From: Lachnospiraceae bacterium
GTDB lineage: Bacteria > Bacillota > Clostridia > Lachnospirales > Bianqueaceae
Direction: 5' to 3'
NCBI GenBank assembly: GCA_022794035.1
Contig: JAAWDX010000005.1
Location: 1-64,000 of the forward strand
DNA length: 64,000 bases
Shown: positions 16,358 to 24,692 of the stretch, in pieces
Layout of the letters: each line of letters begins with the position of its first letter
Position numbering within the stretch: position 1 is the stretch's first letter
Notes under the pieces: model-generated
Seen by the model: only the letters and a program-made list of their open reading frames with translations
Database searches by the model: none
What the model was told of the DNA's origin: nothing
Program-made: the position numbers and the translations under genes

Positions 16358-17449
16358 ATGTTTGAACTGCTAAACAATACAGTACTTGAGCCGGAATTTT
16401 CTGATCAGGGAGTGGATTGCTACCGGTTAAGCGGAAAGCAAATGCTGAATCAGTATTATATCGTTTCGGAGGAGGGAACGCGCAAGCTTTTGAATCAGCC
16501 GGAGGTTGTGGGCTATGAGGTATATCAATGTCTCTTAAATGCGACAACGCGGATGATGCAGCACTTTCATGAAAAGGGGATGGTGAGTTCAGCCAATATC
16601 CTTTCTATTTTGAGAGGCGCGCTGAACTATCCGATGGAAGAAAGCTGCTATCGCAGCGGTATCTGCGTGCATGATATCAGCTTCCTTTCTAGCGAAAGGG
16701 TATTTGAGGAGGATGAGATCGCCGGACTCGAAATTAAATACAGCAAGCTGGCGGCGGTGCCGGACAGCACGCTCCTGATCGGAGATATCATTGCAACGGG
16801 CGATACGCTTGTGCACTGTCTGCATTATGTGATGGACTATTATAAAAAACATCATGTGAGCCTGCGCAACATCATTGCCTTTACAATTGGGGGCAACACA
16901 GGCATCGAGATTATGGAGAAGCTTACGAAGGAGATTCGAAAGTTCTGGCCGGAGTTTGAAGGCTTTATCTGTGTTTATTATGAAGGCATTTTTAATACAT
17001 ATAAAGACAAGGGAGTTTCCGGCATCAACCTGCCGTATGTGGATTTCTACTGGAAGGATGGCGTTGTAGCACCGGCGTATCGCCGTCAGACGCTGCAGAC
17101 AAGAAATACGCTTTTTGAAAAATGCATCATTTATGACGGAGGCGCCAGGCGGTATGAGATACAGGATCATATTCATGAGGTGCTAGAATACTGGGAGGGT
17201 ATTTTAGCGCGTGCAGATCAGATTGATCTGAAGGCACTGACCGATGAAAAGCTGGGATATCAGACGCCGATTGATTTTGCAGAGTGGAAGCGGCTGAATC
17301 ATTATGAAAAGCTGGCTGATGCAGAGCTGAAAGCGCTTTATCAGCAGGAACAGGCCTATTTAACAGGGCTGACAGGAGTAAGCGTACGAGAGATCGCTGA
17401 GCAGCGCATTGCGGAGTTTACAGCAGCGCTTAAGCAATATATTCTATAA
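16358..17449 (+). CDS. Phosphoribosyltransferase-like protein of unknown function
   Basis: 363 residues. The central part carries a PRPP-binding-loop-like motif, LLIGDIIATGDTLVHCLHYV (about residues 140-160), matching the type I phosphoribosyltransferase pattern of hydrophobics, D-D/x-x-x-T-G-x-T. Around it are the SILRGALNYP segment (about 87) and the IIAFTIGGNTG strand. The ~150-residue C-terminal part is not recognised. This is not a standard purine or pyrimidine salvage enzyme by length. It is preceded by a promoter-peptide-terminator cassette and followed by a nucleobase permease, so a nucleobase role is plausible but inferred. AAAGGGAGGAGA precedes ATG. Confidence 0.6.
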   Translation: MFELLNNTVLEPEFSDQGVDCYRLSGKQMLNQYYIVSEEGTRKLLNQPEVVGYEVYQCLLNATTRMMQHFHEKGMVSSANILSILRGALNYPMEESCYRSGICVHDISFLSSERVFEEDEIAGLEIKYSKLAAVPDSTLLIGDIIATGDTLVHCLHYVMDYYKKHHVSLRNIIAFTIGGNTGIEIMEKLTKEIRKFWPEFEGFICVYYEGIFNTYKDKGVSGINLPYVDFYWKDGVVAPAYRRQTLQTRNTLFEKCIIYDGGARRYEIQDHIHEVLEYWEGILARADQIDLKALTDEKLGYQTPIDFAEWKRLNHYEKLADAELKALYQQEQAYLTGLTGVSVREIAEQRIAEFTAALKQYIL

Positions 17450-17464
17450 TTAAAAGAGGGGATA

Positions 17465-17530
17465 GATTGAAAAATAAGCTTGATAGCTTATTTTCAATCG
17501 GCTATTTGTGCCGGAGCGTCACAAATAAGC
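17465..17530. repeat. Two adjacent hairpins before the CodB-like permease
   Basis: GATTGAAAAATAAGCT pairs with AGCTTATTTTCAATC (17465-17499, one bulged A), followed by GCTATTTGTG with CACAAATAAGC (17501-17530). Neither is followed by a T-run, and I could not fit them to a purine or preQ1 riboswitch. Their layout resembles the hairpin pairs at 15180 and 29111. Confidence 0.55.
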
Positions 17531-17576
17531 TGGGATGGCATACCCCGTCGCATACGCTTCGGAATGGAGGAATAAG

Positions 17577-18824
17577 ATGAAGAACAACAAGCAAACAGTC
17601 GATGTAGATTATGCAGCATCCGCCGTGCCGCAGAGCGGACGCAGAAGCCTGATCACTATGTTTATGATCATGCTGGGTTTTACCTTTTTCTCAGCCAGCA
17701 TGTGGGTTGGCCAAGAGCTGGCGGAAGGGCTCGATTTCGGCGGCTTTGTCGGAGCACTGATTGTCGGCGGCATTATCCTGGGCGTATATACCGGGCTGCT
17801 GGGCTATGTAGGCGCCAAAACGGGATTAAGCATGGACCTGCTTGCACAGCGTTCATTCGGTACAAAGGGTTCCTATTTATCCTCTGCGATGATCAGCTTT
17901 ACGCAGATCGGCTGGTTTGGTGTGGGCATTGCCATGTTTGCCATCCCGATTGCTAATCAGCTGCTGGGCGGTAGCGTGGCGGCTGAGTGGATTCTGGTCA
18001 TTGTGGCAGGCGTATGCATGACGGCCTCGGCCTATTTTGGCATTAAATCACTGACCATCATCAGCTATGTGGCGGTGCCACTGGTAGCGATTCTGGGCAC
18101 AGTTGCCATGGTGATGGCAATTCAAAAGGGAGAAGGCACCATCATCGATCAATTTGCCGCCTCCAGCGGCTCGCTGAGCGTAATTGGCGGCGCCGGCCTG
18201 GTGGTGGGATCGTTTGTCTCAGGCGGTACGGCTACGCCGAACTTTTCGCGGTTTGCCAAATCGGGCAAAGCGGGGCTGGTCACGACGGTGGTTGCATTCT
18301 TTATTGGCAATTCGCTGATGTTCTGCTTTGGCGCGGTGTCCTCGATCTTTGTGGGCGGCAATGATATTTTTGACGTGATGATCCGGCTGAATCTTTTCTA
18401 TCTGGCAGTGCTGGTGCTGGGGCTGAACATCTGGACGACCAATGATAATGCGCTGTATTCGGCGGGCCTTGGCCTGGCCAATATCTTCCATCAGAAGAAG
18501 AAGCCGATGGTGCTAATCTCTGGCATTATCGGTACGACTGCTTCGGTGTGGCTGTACTGGAATTTCTGTTCCTGGCTGAATGTGCTGAACTGCACGCTGC
18601 CGCCGGTGGGTATCATTCTGGTGCTGGGATATTTTATGCATAAGGATGAGTATGCAGAGGGCGCACAAAACACGAAAGTGGTGGATTGGTTTGCTGTGGC
18701 CGGCGTTGTTTTGGGCGCGGTGGTGGCCAATGTGGTAAGCTGGGGCATTGCCTCGCTGAACGGTATGGCGATTGCGGCCATTTGCTATGTCGCCGGCCAG
18801 CTGATCATGAAAAAGAAGGCATAA
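17577..18824 (+). CDS. Cytosine permease-like NCS1 transporter (CodB family)
   Basis: 415 residues with about 12 membrane helices. The NCS1 family features are present: a short hydrophilic N-terminus, GFTFFSASMWVGQEL in helix 1, GAKTGLSMDLLAQRSFGTKGS, the substrate-region helix with IGWFGVGIAMF, and NIWTTNDNALYSAGLGLAN. CodB imports cytosine with protons. No cytosine deaminase is near, so another nucleobase is possible. ATG 17577 with GGAATGGAGG upstream is chosen over an in-frame ATG at 17535 that lacks a ribosome site. Confidence 0.87.
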   Translation: MKNNKQTVDVDYAASAVPQSGRRSLITMFMIMLGFTFFSASMWVGQELAEGLDFGGFVGALIVGGIILGVYTGLLGYVGAKTGLSMDLLAQRSFGTKGSYLSSAMISFTQIGWFGVGIAMFAIPIANQLLGGSVAAEWILVIVAGVCMTASAYFGIKSLTIISYVAVPLVAILGTVAMVMAIQKGEGTIIDQFAASSGSLSVIGGAGLVVGSFVSGGTATPNFSRFAKSGKAGLVTTVVAFFIGNSLMFCFGAVSSIFVGGNDIFDVMIRLNLFYLAVLVLGLNIWTTNDNALYSAGLGLANIFHQKKKPMVLISGIIGTTASVWLYWNFCSWLNVLNCTLPPVGIILVLGYFMHKDEYAEGAQNTKVVDWFAVAGVVLGAVVANVVSWGIASLNGMAIAAICYVAGQLIMKKKA

Positions 18825-18829
18825 AACCG

Positions 18830-18858
18830 TTGCATGAAGCGGCATTTAGTGATAAAAT
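18830..18858 (+). promoter_or_regulatory. Sigma-A promoter of yebC
   Basis: TTGCAT (18830-18835), a 17-bp spacer and TAAAAT (18853-18858), 38 bases before the yebC start. Confidence 0.65.
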
Positions 18859-18896
18859 ATTGCGGTATTGATATTGATAAAAGGGGTTGTTAAGTT

Positions 18897-19619
18897 ATGT
18901 CCGGACATTCAAAATTTGCAAATATTAAGCATAAAAAAGAAAAGACCGATGCGCAGCGCGGCAAGATTTTTACCAAGCTGGGGCGCGAGCTGATGGTGGC
19001 CATCAAGGAAGGCGGCCCGGATCCCGAGAATAACAGTAAACTGCGGGATGTGATTGCTAAGTGCAAAAGCAACAACATGCCTAACGATACGATTCAGCGC
19101 AGTATCAAAAAGGCCTCCGGCGAGGACAGCAGTATTGTGTATGAATCCATTACCTATGAGGGCTATGGTCCCGGCGGTGTGGCCGTGATTGTGGAGTGCC
19201 TGACGGAAAATAAGAACCGCACAGCGGCAAATGTGAGGCATGCGTTCTCTAAGAACGGTGGCAATCTGGGCACGACCGGATGCGTGTCGTTCATGTTTGA
19301 CCAGAAAGGCCAGATCATTGTAGAGCTGCCGGAGGGCATGGACGAGGAAGAGCTGATGATGACGGCGCTGGATGCCGGCGCAGAGGATTTTGAAGCCGAG
19401 GACGGCACCTGTGAGATCATCACGGATCCGGCCAGCTTTTCAGAGGTGTATGCGGCGCTGGAGGCGGCCGGCATCGAGATTGCCAGCGGCGAGGTGACGA
19501 TGCTGCCGCAGACAATGGCAGAGAGCGATGATCCTGCTGTTGCCGAGAGCATGGAGAAGCTGATCGACATGCTGGAGGACGACGATGATGTGCAGAACGT
19601 ATGGCACAACTGGGAATAA
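18897..19619 (+). CDS. yebC: YebC/PmpR family protein (TACO1 homolog)
   Basis: 240 residues, the normal length for the family. The N-terminal [19 protein letters not shown] and the acidic [17 protein letters not shown]-terminus identify YebC. Family members are annotated as DNA-binding regulators, and homologs help ribosomes through difficult proline stretches. It stands alone between its own promoter and terminator. Confidence 0.95.
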   Translation: MSGHSKFANIKHKKEKTDAQRGKIFTKLGRELMVAIKEGGPDPENNSKLRDVIAKCKSNNMPNDTIQRSIKKASGEDSSIVYESITYEGYGPGGVAVIVECLTENKNRTAANVRHAFSKNGGNLGTTGCVSFMFDQKGQIIVELPEGMDEEELMMTALDAGAEDFEAEDGTCEIITDPASFSEVYAALEAAGIEIASGEVTMLPQTMAESDDPAVAESMEKLIDMLEDDDDVQNVWHNWE

Positions 19620-19634
19620 TCAGATAGTCAGCAG

Positions 19635-19668
19635 AGGATCTTTCCGGGGCTTCGGAAAGGTCCTTTTT
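19635..19668 (+). terminator. Terminator of yebC
   Basis: AGGATCTTTCCG (19635-19646) pairs with CGGAAAGGTCCT (19653-19664), one mismatch, followed by TTTTT. Confidence 0.85.
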
Positions 19669-19758
19669 GTATTGAAGGATAATATTATCTAAAAGTACTT
19701 GATTCACGGGCAAAGACAATGCTATCCTAATAGAAAATGAAAGGCATGGAGGGTCCAG

Positions 19759-20745
19759 ATGATTGTTGCACGGGAGTTGACAAAGGTATATAAAATTGCG
19801 CAGCCGCAGGAAGGGCGGTTTGGCATGCTGCGCAGCCTGATAAAGCCGCAGTACACAGAAAAGCGCGCAGTGGATGGGATCGACTTTACGATAGAGGACG
19901 GCGAGATCGTGGGATACATCGGACAGAACGGCGCGGGAAAATCGACGACTATTAAAATGCTTTCCGGTATTTTAGTGCCAACGAGCGGACAGGTAGAGGT
20001 AAGTGGTCTGGTGCCTCACAAAGACCGCAAGCAGCATCTGCGCAATATTGGCGTGGTGTTTGGCCAGAAAACCTCGCTGTGGTGGGATGTGCCAGTGATC
20101 GACAGCCTGCGTATTCTGAAAGAAATGTATCAGATAGAGGACCGGCAGTTCAAGCATAATTTGGAGCTTTTTACAGATCTGCTGGAGCTGGGAAGCTTTA
20201 TTCAGCAGCCGGTGAGGCAGCTTAGCCTAGGGCAGCGGGTCAGGGCCGATTTGGCAGCTGCGCTGCTGCATAATCCGAAGACGCTTTTTCTCGACGAGCC
20301 GACCATTGGCGTCGATGTGATTGCGAAGGAGAGGCTGAGAGAGTTCATTCAGGAGGTGAACCATACCCAGGGCGTGACGGTGCTTTTAACGACGCATGAT
20401 GTGGTGGATATGGAAAAGCTGGTCAAGCGTGTGATTGTGATCCATACGGGGCAGATCATTTATGACGGAGATTTGCAGGGACTGCGCCAGCGATACGGCC
20501 AGGAGCGGCGCATGGAGGTTCAGTTTGGCGGGCAGTGCCCGCAGATTGAGCTGCCGGATGTAAAGACAGAGAGGATATCGGACACCCGGCTTGCAGTTAC
20601 ATTTAACCAGCAGCAGCTGAGCGTGAATGAGGTGCTTGCTTATATGCGGCAGACGGAGCAGACGGTAGAGGACATAGTGATACAAAATGCGGATATCGAA
20701 CAGATTGTGCGGGATATTTATCGGGAGGGCGGCGGTAAAAAATGA
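19759..20745 (+). CDS. ABC transporter ATP-binding protein (COG4586 type)
   Basis: 328 residues. Walker A is GQNGAGKSTT (about residue 54), the signature is LSLGQRVRADLAAAL, and Walker B is TLFLDEPTIGVDV. The long N-terminal lead (KIAQPQEGRFGMLRSLI) and the ~70-residue C-terminal domain match the ATPase that serves a pair of ABC-2 permeases of the PF06182 type. It overlaps the first permease by four bases. Substrate unknown. A weak promoter-like TTGATT/TATCCT pair lies at 19699-19728. Confidence 0.88.
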   Translation: MIVARELTKVYKIAQPQEGRFGMLRSLIKPQYTEKRAVDGIDFTIEDGEIVGYIGQNGAGKSTTIKMLSGILVPTSGQVEVSGLVPHKDRKQHLRNIGVVFGQKTSLWWDVPVIDSLRILKEMYQIEDRQFKHNLELFTDLLELGSFIQQPVRQLSLGQRVRADLAAALLHNPKTLFLDEPTIGVDVIAKERLREFIQEVNHTQGVTVLLTTHDVVDMEKLVKRVIVIHTGQIIYDGDLQGLRQRYGQERRMEVQFGGQCPQIELPDVKTERISDTRLAVTFNQQQLSVNEVLAYMRQTEQTVEDIVIQNADIEQIVRDIYREGGGKK

Positions 20746-21548
20746 GATGCTTCTTGGCCTTTTTGAAAATGGAGCGGCGCTCCAACGGGTTGTATCGCGC
20801 AGAATTTCTTTTAAAGCTGCTCTATAGCATGATCGCGATGTACGGCGTGCGGAGCCTGTGGGTGATTTTATATGCACAGGATCCGGCACTGGTGGGGCGG
20901 CCGCTGCCGTCGATGATTACGTATGCGATGCTGGCGGTGGCGCTGGATGTGATTTTTTATCCTTCTGCACTTGCCAGTGCGCCGCAGAATTATATTGCGC
21001 AGCAGGTGCGGACGGGCCGGATTGATACAGACCTTTTAAAGCCCATGAACCTGCAGCGGCAGCTTTTGCAGCGAAATGCTAGTGCAGCCGTTTTCGGCGC
21101 ATTGTGGCTGGTACTGCCGGCGGGCCTGTTAGCAGTACTTTTTTTAGGCATGCAGCTGCCGGCATCCTTTTTAAGCAGCGGATTGTTTTTGGTCAGCGGC
21201 GTGCTGAGCTATGTGATCCTGTTCTCTCTTAATTTTCTGCTGGGAATGCTATGTTTTGTTACTACGAATATCCAGCAGATCAACATGGCGTATAGCGGGA
21301 TGATTACGATTTTATCGGGAAAGCTGATTCCAAACTGGTTATATCCGGGATGGATGCAGCAGCTGATCAAAATGCTGCCGTTTCGCTGCATTTTTGAGAC
21401 GCCGTTAAATATTTATACAGGCGCATATGAGGGCGCTCAGCTTGTTAATGAGCTTTTAGTGCAGGGGATATGGGCCTGCGCGCTGCTGCTGTTGGGGCAG
21501 GCGGCATGGGTAAAGCTGCACAGGCATTTAACAGTGCAGGGCGGATGA
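20742..21548 (+). CDS. ABC-2 family permease (first of two)
   Basis: 268 residues with about six membrane helices. FLLKLLYSMIAMYGVRSLWV near the N-terminus and GMITILSGKLIPNWLYPGWM near the C-terminus are typical of COG4587/PF06182 permeases. It is translationally coupled to the ATPase and followed after 15 bases by the second permease, suggesting a heterodimeric channel. Confidence 0.85.
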   Translation: MRCFLAFLKMERRSNGLYRAEFLLKLLYSMIAMYGVRSLWVILYAQDPALVGRPLPSMITYAMLAVALDVIFYPSALASAPQNYIAQQVRTGRIDTDLLKPMNLQRQLLQRNASAAVFGALWLVLPAGLLAVLFLGMQLPASFLSSGLFLVSGVLSYVILFSLNFLLGMLCFVTTNIQQINMAYSGMITILSGKLIPNWLYPGWMQQLIKMLPFRCIFETPLNIYTGAYEGAQLVNELLVQGIWACALLLLGQAAWVKLHRHLTVQGG

Positions 21549-21563
21549 ATCGGAGAGGAGGGG

Positions 21564-22364
21564 ATGCATTTGAGACGGAATATCCATATGTATTTTTCGT
21601 TGCTTAAAATGACCATGCGCGGCATTTTACAGTACCGGGTAGATTTTTTGATGAGTCTGGTGAGTGTTGTCGTACTGAATGGAGCCAATATTGTGCAGCT
21701 TTCCGTGATTTCATGGAGATTTCACAGGCTGGGGAGCTGGGAGATTGGCGATCTTTTGGTGCTGTATGGGATTTATATGATTTCGTGGAGCATTTTTTCG
21801 GTTTTTTTCCGGAAGCTTTTGCGGATTGGCGATGAAATTCTTTCCGGAAGCTTTGATGTGTATTTGCTAAGGCCTGTGAGCCCCTTCCTGCAGCTTGTCG
21901 GCGGCGATATCAACTATACAGGGCTGTGCGATACGCTTATGGGAATTGCGCTGCTGGTGACAGGCTTATCGATGTCACAGGTCGTATGGGGAGCGGCGCA
22001 GATCCTCTGGTTTCTGATTTTTGTGGTTTCAGGCGGAGTGATCGTAGTGTGTATTCGGTTTATGATCGCCTGCGTAAGCTTTTGGACGCTGAAGGCGGGT
22101 GCACTAAACTCAGTTTTTACTCAGATTTATCTGCTTACACAAAAATATCCAATTACGATCTTTGGCACGATATTTAAGGTGCTGGTAACGGGAATCGTGC
22201 CGATCGCGTTTTTAAATTTTTACCCCACGGTTTTTCTGATGGGAAAGCCAGATGCTCCCGCGTGGCTTTGTATGCTGTCGCCGGTAGTTGCGCTGCTGCT
22301 GAGCGGCATAGCCGCCTGTATGTGGCACCGGGGACTGCGCCGCTACAATAGCAGCGGAGGGTAA
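21564..22364 (+). CDS. ABC-2 family permease (second of two)
   Basis: 266 residues with about six helices. RNIHMYFSLLKMTMRGILQY and the YRVDFLMSLVS segment match COG3694/PF06182 permeases, the partner of the preceding gene. The start at 21564 lies directly after a GGAGAGGAGGGG tract; TTG 21570 is an alternative with better spacing. The three genes form one exporter of unknown cargo. Confidence 0.83.
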   Translation: MHLRRNIHMYFSLLKMTMRGILQYRVDFLMSLVSVVVLNGANIVQLSVISWRFHRLGSWEIGDLLVLYGIYMISWSIFSVFFRKLLRIGDEILSGSFDVYLLRPVSPFLQLVGGDINYTGLCDTLMGIALLVTGLSMSQVVWGAAQILWFLIFVVSGGVIVVCIRFMIACVSFWTLKAGALNSVFTQIYLLTQKYPITIFGTIFKVLVTGIVPIAFLNFYPTVFLMGKPDAPAWLCMLSPVVALLLSGIAACMWHRGLRRYNSSGG

Positions 22365-22369
22365 GCCAG

Positions 22370-22765
22370 ATGCATGTGATTGTATGCTTAGATGAGCAAA
22401 ATGGAATGCTGTTTAACGGGAGACGGCAAAGCCGGGACAGAGCTGTGACAGAGGATATAATCAAAATGGCAGGAGGCGCGCTTTGGGCAGCTGAATATGC
22501 AAAAGAGCTGTTTGCAGAGGGAGCCGCGCATTTTGATGAGCAGATGCTGGAAAAGGCAGGGGCAGAGGCGTATTGCTTTGTGGAAAAGCAGGCTCTGAGG
22601 TCCTATGAGGACAGGATCAGTTCCGTCACGGTGTACCGCTGGCATCGGCGCTACCCGGCAGATCAAAGGCTCGATATTGCACTGGAAGATTGGAGACTGG
22701 AGAGTCAGACGGAGCTTGCGGGGTTCTCGCATGAGAGGATCAGCAAAGAGGTGTATCGAAGATGA
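22370..22765 (+). CDS. Small conserved-type protein upstream of the lipoprotein nuclease
   Basis: 131 residues, no membrane segment. It opens with VIVCLDEQNGMLFNGRRQSRD (start at about residue 3), followed by a mixed alpha/beta stretch. I recall similar short proteins, often labelled ribonuclease Z by transfer annotation, beside nucleases in Lachnospiraceae, but no metallo-beta-lactamase HxHxDH motif is present, so that label would be wrong. It starts five bases after the permease and overlaps the nuclease start by four bases, so it is coupled to both. Function unknown. Confidence 0.7.
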   Translation: MHVIVCLDEQNGMLFNGRRQSRDRAVTEDIIKMAGGALWAAEYAKELFAEGAAHFDEQMLEKAGAEAYCFVEKQALRSYEDRISSVTVYRWHRRYPADQRLDIALEDWRLESQTELAGFSHERISKEVYRR

Positions 22766-23655
22766 GATGGAGTAGAAAAAGGCTGTTGATCGGCAGCTTA
22801 GCGCTTGGATTTGTGCTTGGTCTTATGGGCTGCATGCAGGCGCCAGCACCAGCAGAGCCGCAGCCGCAGAGCCTGGAGAGGGCCGCGGAGCGGCAAATCC
22901 CGGACTATACCGGAGAGCCCTATGTCGTGCTTGCGGAGAACGAGCCGGATTTTTCAGATGAGGAAAAAGTCACGGAGTCCTTTGAAGAGTATGGGGAGCT
23001 GGATGCTCTTGCGCGCTGCCGCGCGGCGTATGCTTGCCTGGGAAAGGATCTGATGCCGACGGAGCCGAGAGGGGAGATTGGCTCGGTGAGGCCAAGCGGC
23101 TGGCATACGGTGAAATATGATCATGTGGATGGAAAGTATTTGTATAATCGCTGTCATTTGATTGGGTTTCAGCTGGCGGGAGAGAATGCGAATGAGCGCA
23201 ATCTGATTACGGGGACGCGGTATATGAATACAGAGGGGATGCTGCCGTTTGAGAATATGGTGGCGGATTATATTAAGGAGACGGAAAATCATGTGCTGTA
23301 CCGGGTAACGCCGGTTTTTGAGGGGGATAACCTGCTGGCCGGCGGCGTGCAGATGGAGGCGTATTCGGTGGAGGATGAGGGCGCGGGCATCTGTTTTAAC
23401 GTGTATGTGTATAACGTGCAGCCGGGCGTGGAGCTGGACTATGCGACGGGAGAGAGCCGACTGGCGGAGGAAGGGGCTCCGCTGAGTTTGGCAGAAGAGG
23501 GGACATACATACTGAACCGCAGTACGAGAAAATTTCATTTGCCGTCATGCGCGTCGGCGCTGGATATAGCGGAGACAAACCGTGAGGAGTACGAGGGCCC
23601 GCGCGAGGTGCTGCTAAGGGAGGGGTATGAGCCGTGTAAGCGGTGTAAGCCATAG
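22762..23655 (+). CDS. DNA/RNA non-specific endonuclease-like lipoprotein
   Basis: 297 residues. An N-terminal signal with lipobox LMGC (Cys about 24) predicts an exposed lipoprotein. The middle holds an EndA/DNA-entry-type nuclease core: YNRCHLIGFQLAGENANERN has the DRGH-like catalytic His and Asn, followed by LITGTRYMN. The C-terminal ~50 residues (KFHLPSCASALDI ... PCKRCKP) resemble the metal-binding Ada-like module often fused to secreted nucleases. Likely roles are degrading or processing external DNA for nutrients or uptake; no competence genes are near. Confidence 0.82.
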   Translation: MRWSRKRLLIGSLALGFVLGLMGCMQAPAPAEPQPQSLERAAERQIPDYTGEPYVVLAENEPDFSDEEKVTESFEEYGELDALARCRAAYACLGKDLMPTEPRGEIGSVRPSGWHTVKYDHVDGKYLYNRCHLIGFQLAGENANERNLITGTRYMNTEGMLPFENMVADYIKETENHVLYRVTPVFEGDNLLAGGVQMEAYSVEDEGAGICFNVYVYNVQPGVELDYATGESRLAEEGAPLSLAEEGTYILNRSTRKFHLPSCASALDIAETNREEYEGPREVLLREGYEPCKRCKP

Positions 23656-23669
23656 GGTAATGCATATAA

Positions 23670-23705
23670 AAAAGGTGCGGCCTCGTATGTGAGGCTGCAC
23701 CTTTT
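23670..23705. terminator. Bidirectional terminator
   Basis: A 15-bp stem (23670-23684 with 23691-23705, one G-T pair) with a 6-nt loop starts in a run of A and ends in a run of T, between two convergent genes. Confidence 0.87.
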
Positions 23706-23722
23706 GAGATTGATGAAAGAAG

Positions 23723-24529
23723 TTATGCAAAGAAATCCTTGAGCGGCGGCTCATTGCTTGCCGGGACATAAGTAAGCGGATCGTATGCATAGTACCGCGG
23801 CAGGACAGAGATCTTTTGTTCAGGGTCAGGGTTTCGGTAATAATGCCACCGTATGCCGTAGAAATGGAATAAATCAGGAGAAATCTTCCAGTACCTACGG
23901 GCGCAGTAGGCAAGCATAAAAGCGACCATCTCATCGGATGACTGGAGATCGCGGTAGCCATAGTTTTTGAATAGAAAGGAAGGGCCGCCGCCATTTGTAT
24001 AGCCTTCGGAATCGGAGTCCTTTTCGTAGCTGATGCCCCAGCGGCAGATGGCGGGATTGATGCAGGAGGGGAATTTCTCATGCTTTTCAATCTCGTTCAT
24101 CAGTGGCAGTGCATAAAATTTCTTGGCCAAAGGAATAAAGCTGTTGAACCAGGTATGCATCTCATGGACACGCGTCATCAGAGCAGATTTTTTCAGCGTT
24201 TCGTAATCGGGTATAGAGATATATACAGATACATATTTGGACCAGTATCGGATCTGATAGGTAAAGCCATTTTTTTGGCAATATGCTTTGAGCTGGTCCT
24301 CTTCTACGGTTGTCTTGTTTAAAAGAAGGAATCCTGAATGCTGAACGTCATAGGTACAGGAAAGTGAAATATAAGGAAAAGAAGATGCTGACAGCGACGT
24401 GTCGAAGGCATCCGCACGGTAGTGTACTTTATAATTGATCTTGGGACTTCCGTCCATCCACCACAAAATAAAAACATCCTCGAGTTCGTGGATCATGCCG
24501 CGAAATCCGGGATATGTATTGCCGGTCAT
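23723..24529 (-). CDS. Hypothetical protein
   Basis: About 268 residues, rich in Tyr, Trp and Phe, with no signal peptide, membrane helix or motif that I recognise. The region around GISYEKDSDSEGYTNGGGPS is glycine-rich and polar, and the C-terminal part has RYWKISPDLFHFYGIRWHYY. The start at 24529 is chosen because AGGAGG lies eight bases upstream; an in-frame ATG at 24571 lacks one. It is divergent from helD and convergent with the nuclease. No function is proposed. Confidence 0.6.
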   Translation of the reverse strand: MTGNTYPGFRGMIHELEDVFILWWMDGSPKINYKVHYRADAFDTSLSASSFPYISLSCTYDVQHSGFLLLNKTTVEEDQLKAYCQKNGFTYQIRYWSKYVSVYISIPDYETLKKSALMTRVHEMHTWFNSFIPLAKKFYALPLMNEIEKHEKFPSCINPAICRWGISYEKDSDSEGYTNGGGPSFLFKNYGYRDLQSSDEMVAFMLAYCARRYWKISPDLFHFYGIRWHYYRNPDPEQKISVLPRYYAYDPLTYVPASNEPPLKDFFA

Positions 24530-24692
24530 TCCTACCGCCTCCTTATTTGCGATTTTTGGGACTAAGTCCATCTACTATCTTATCAAAAAAGTAAATAAAA
24601 GTCTACTCTTTTTTTTTATTTTTGATACAATAATGAAAAAGGCTGCGGCTGGCCTGTTTCACGCGTTGCAAAGGTAAGCGAAAGGAGAAAGA

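Noticed and set aside
22762..23655. Nuclease as part of a competence system
   Set aside because: No com genes are nearby, and a lipoprotein nuclease of this kind is common without competence.
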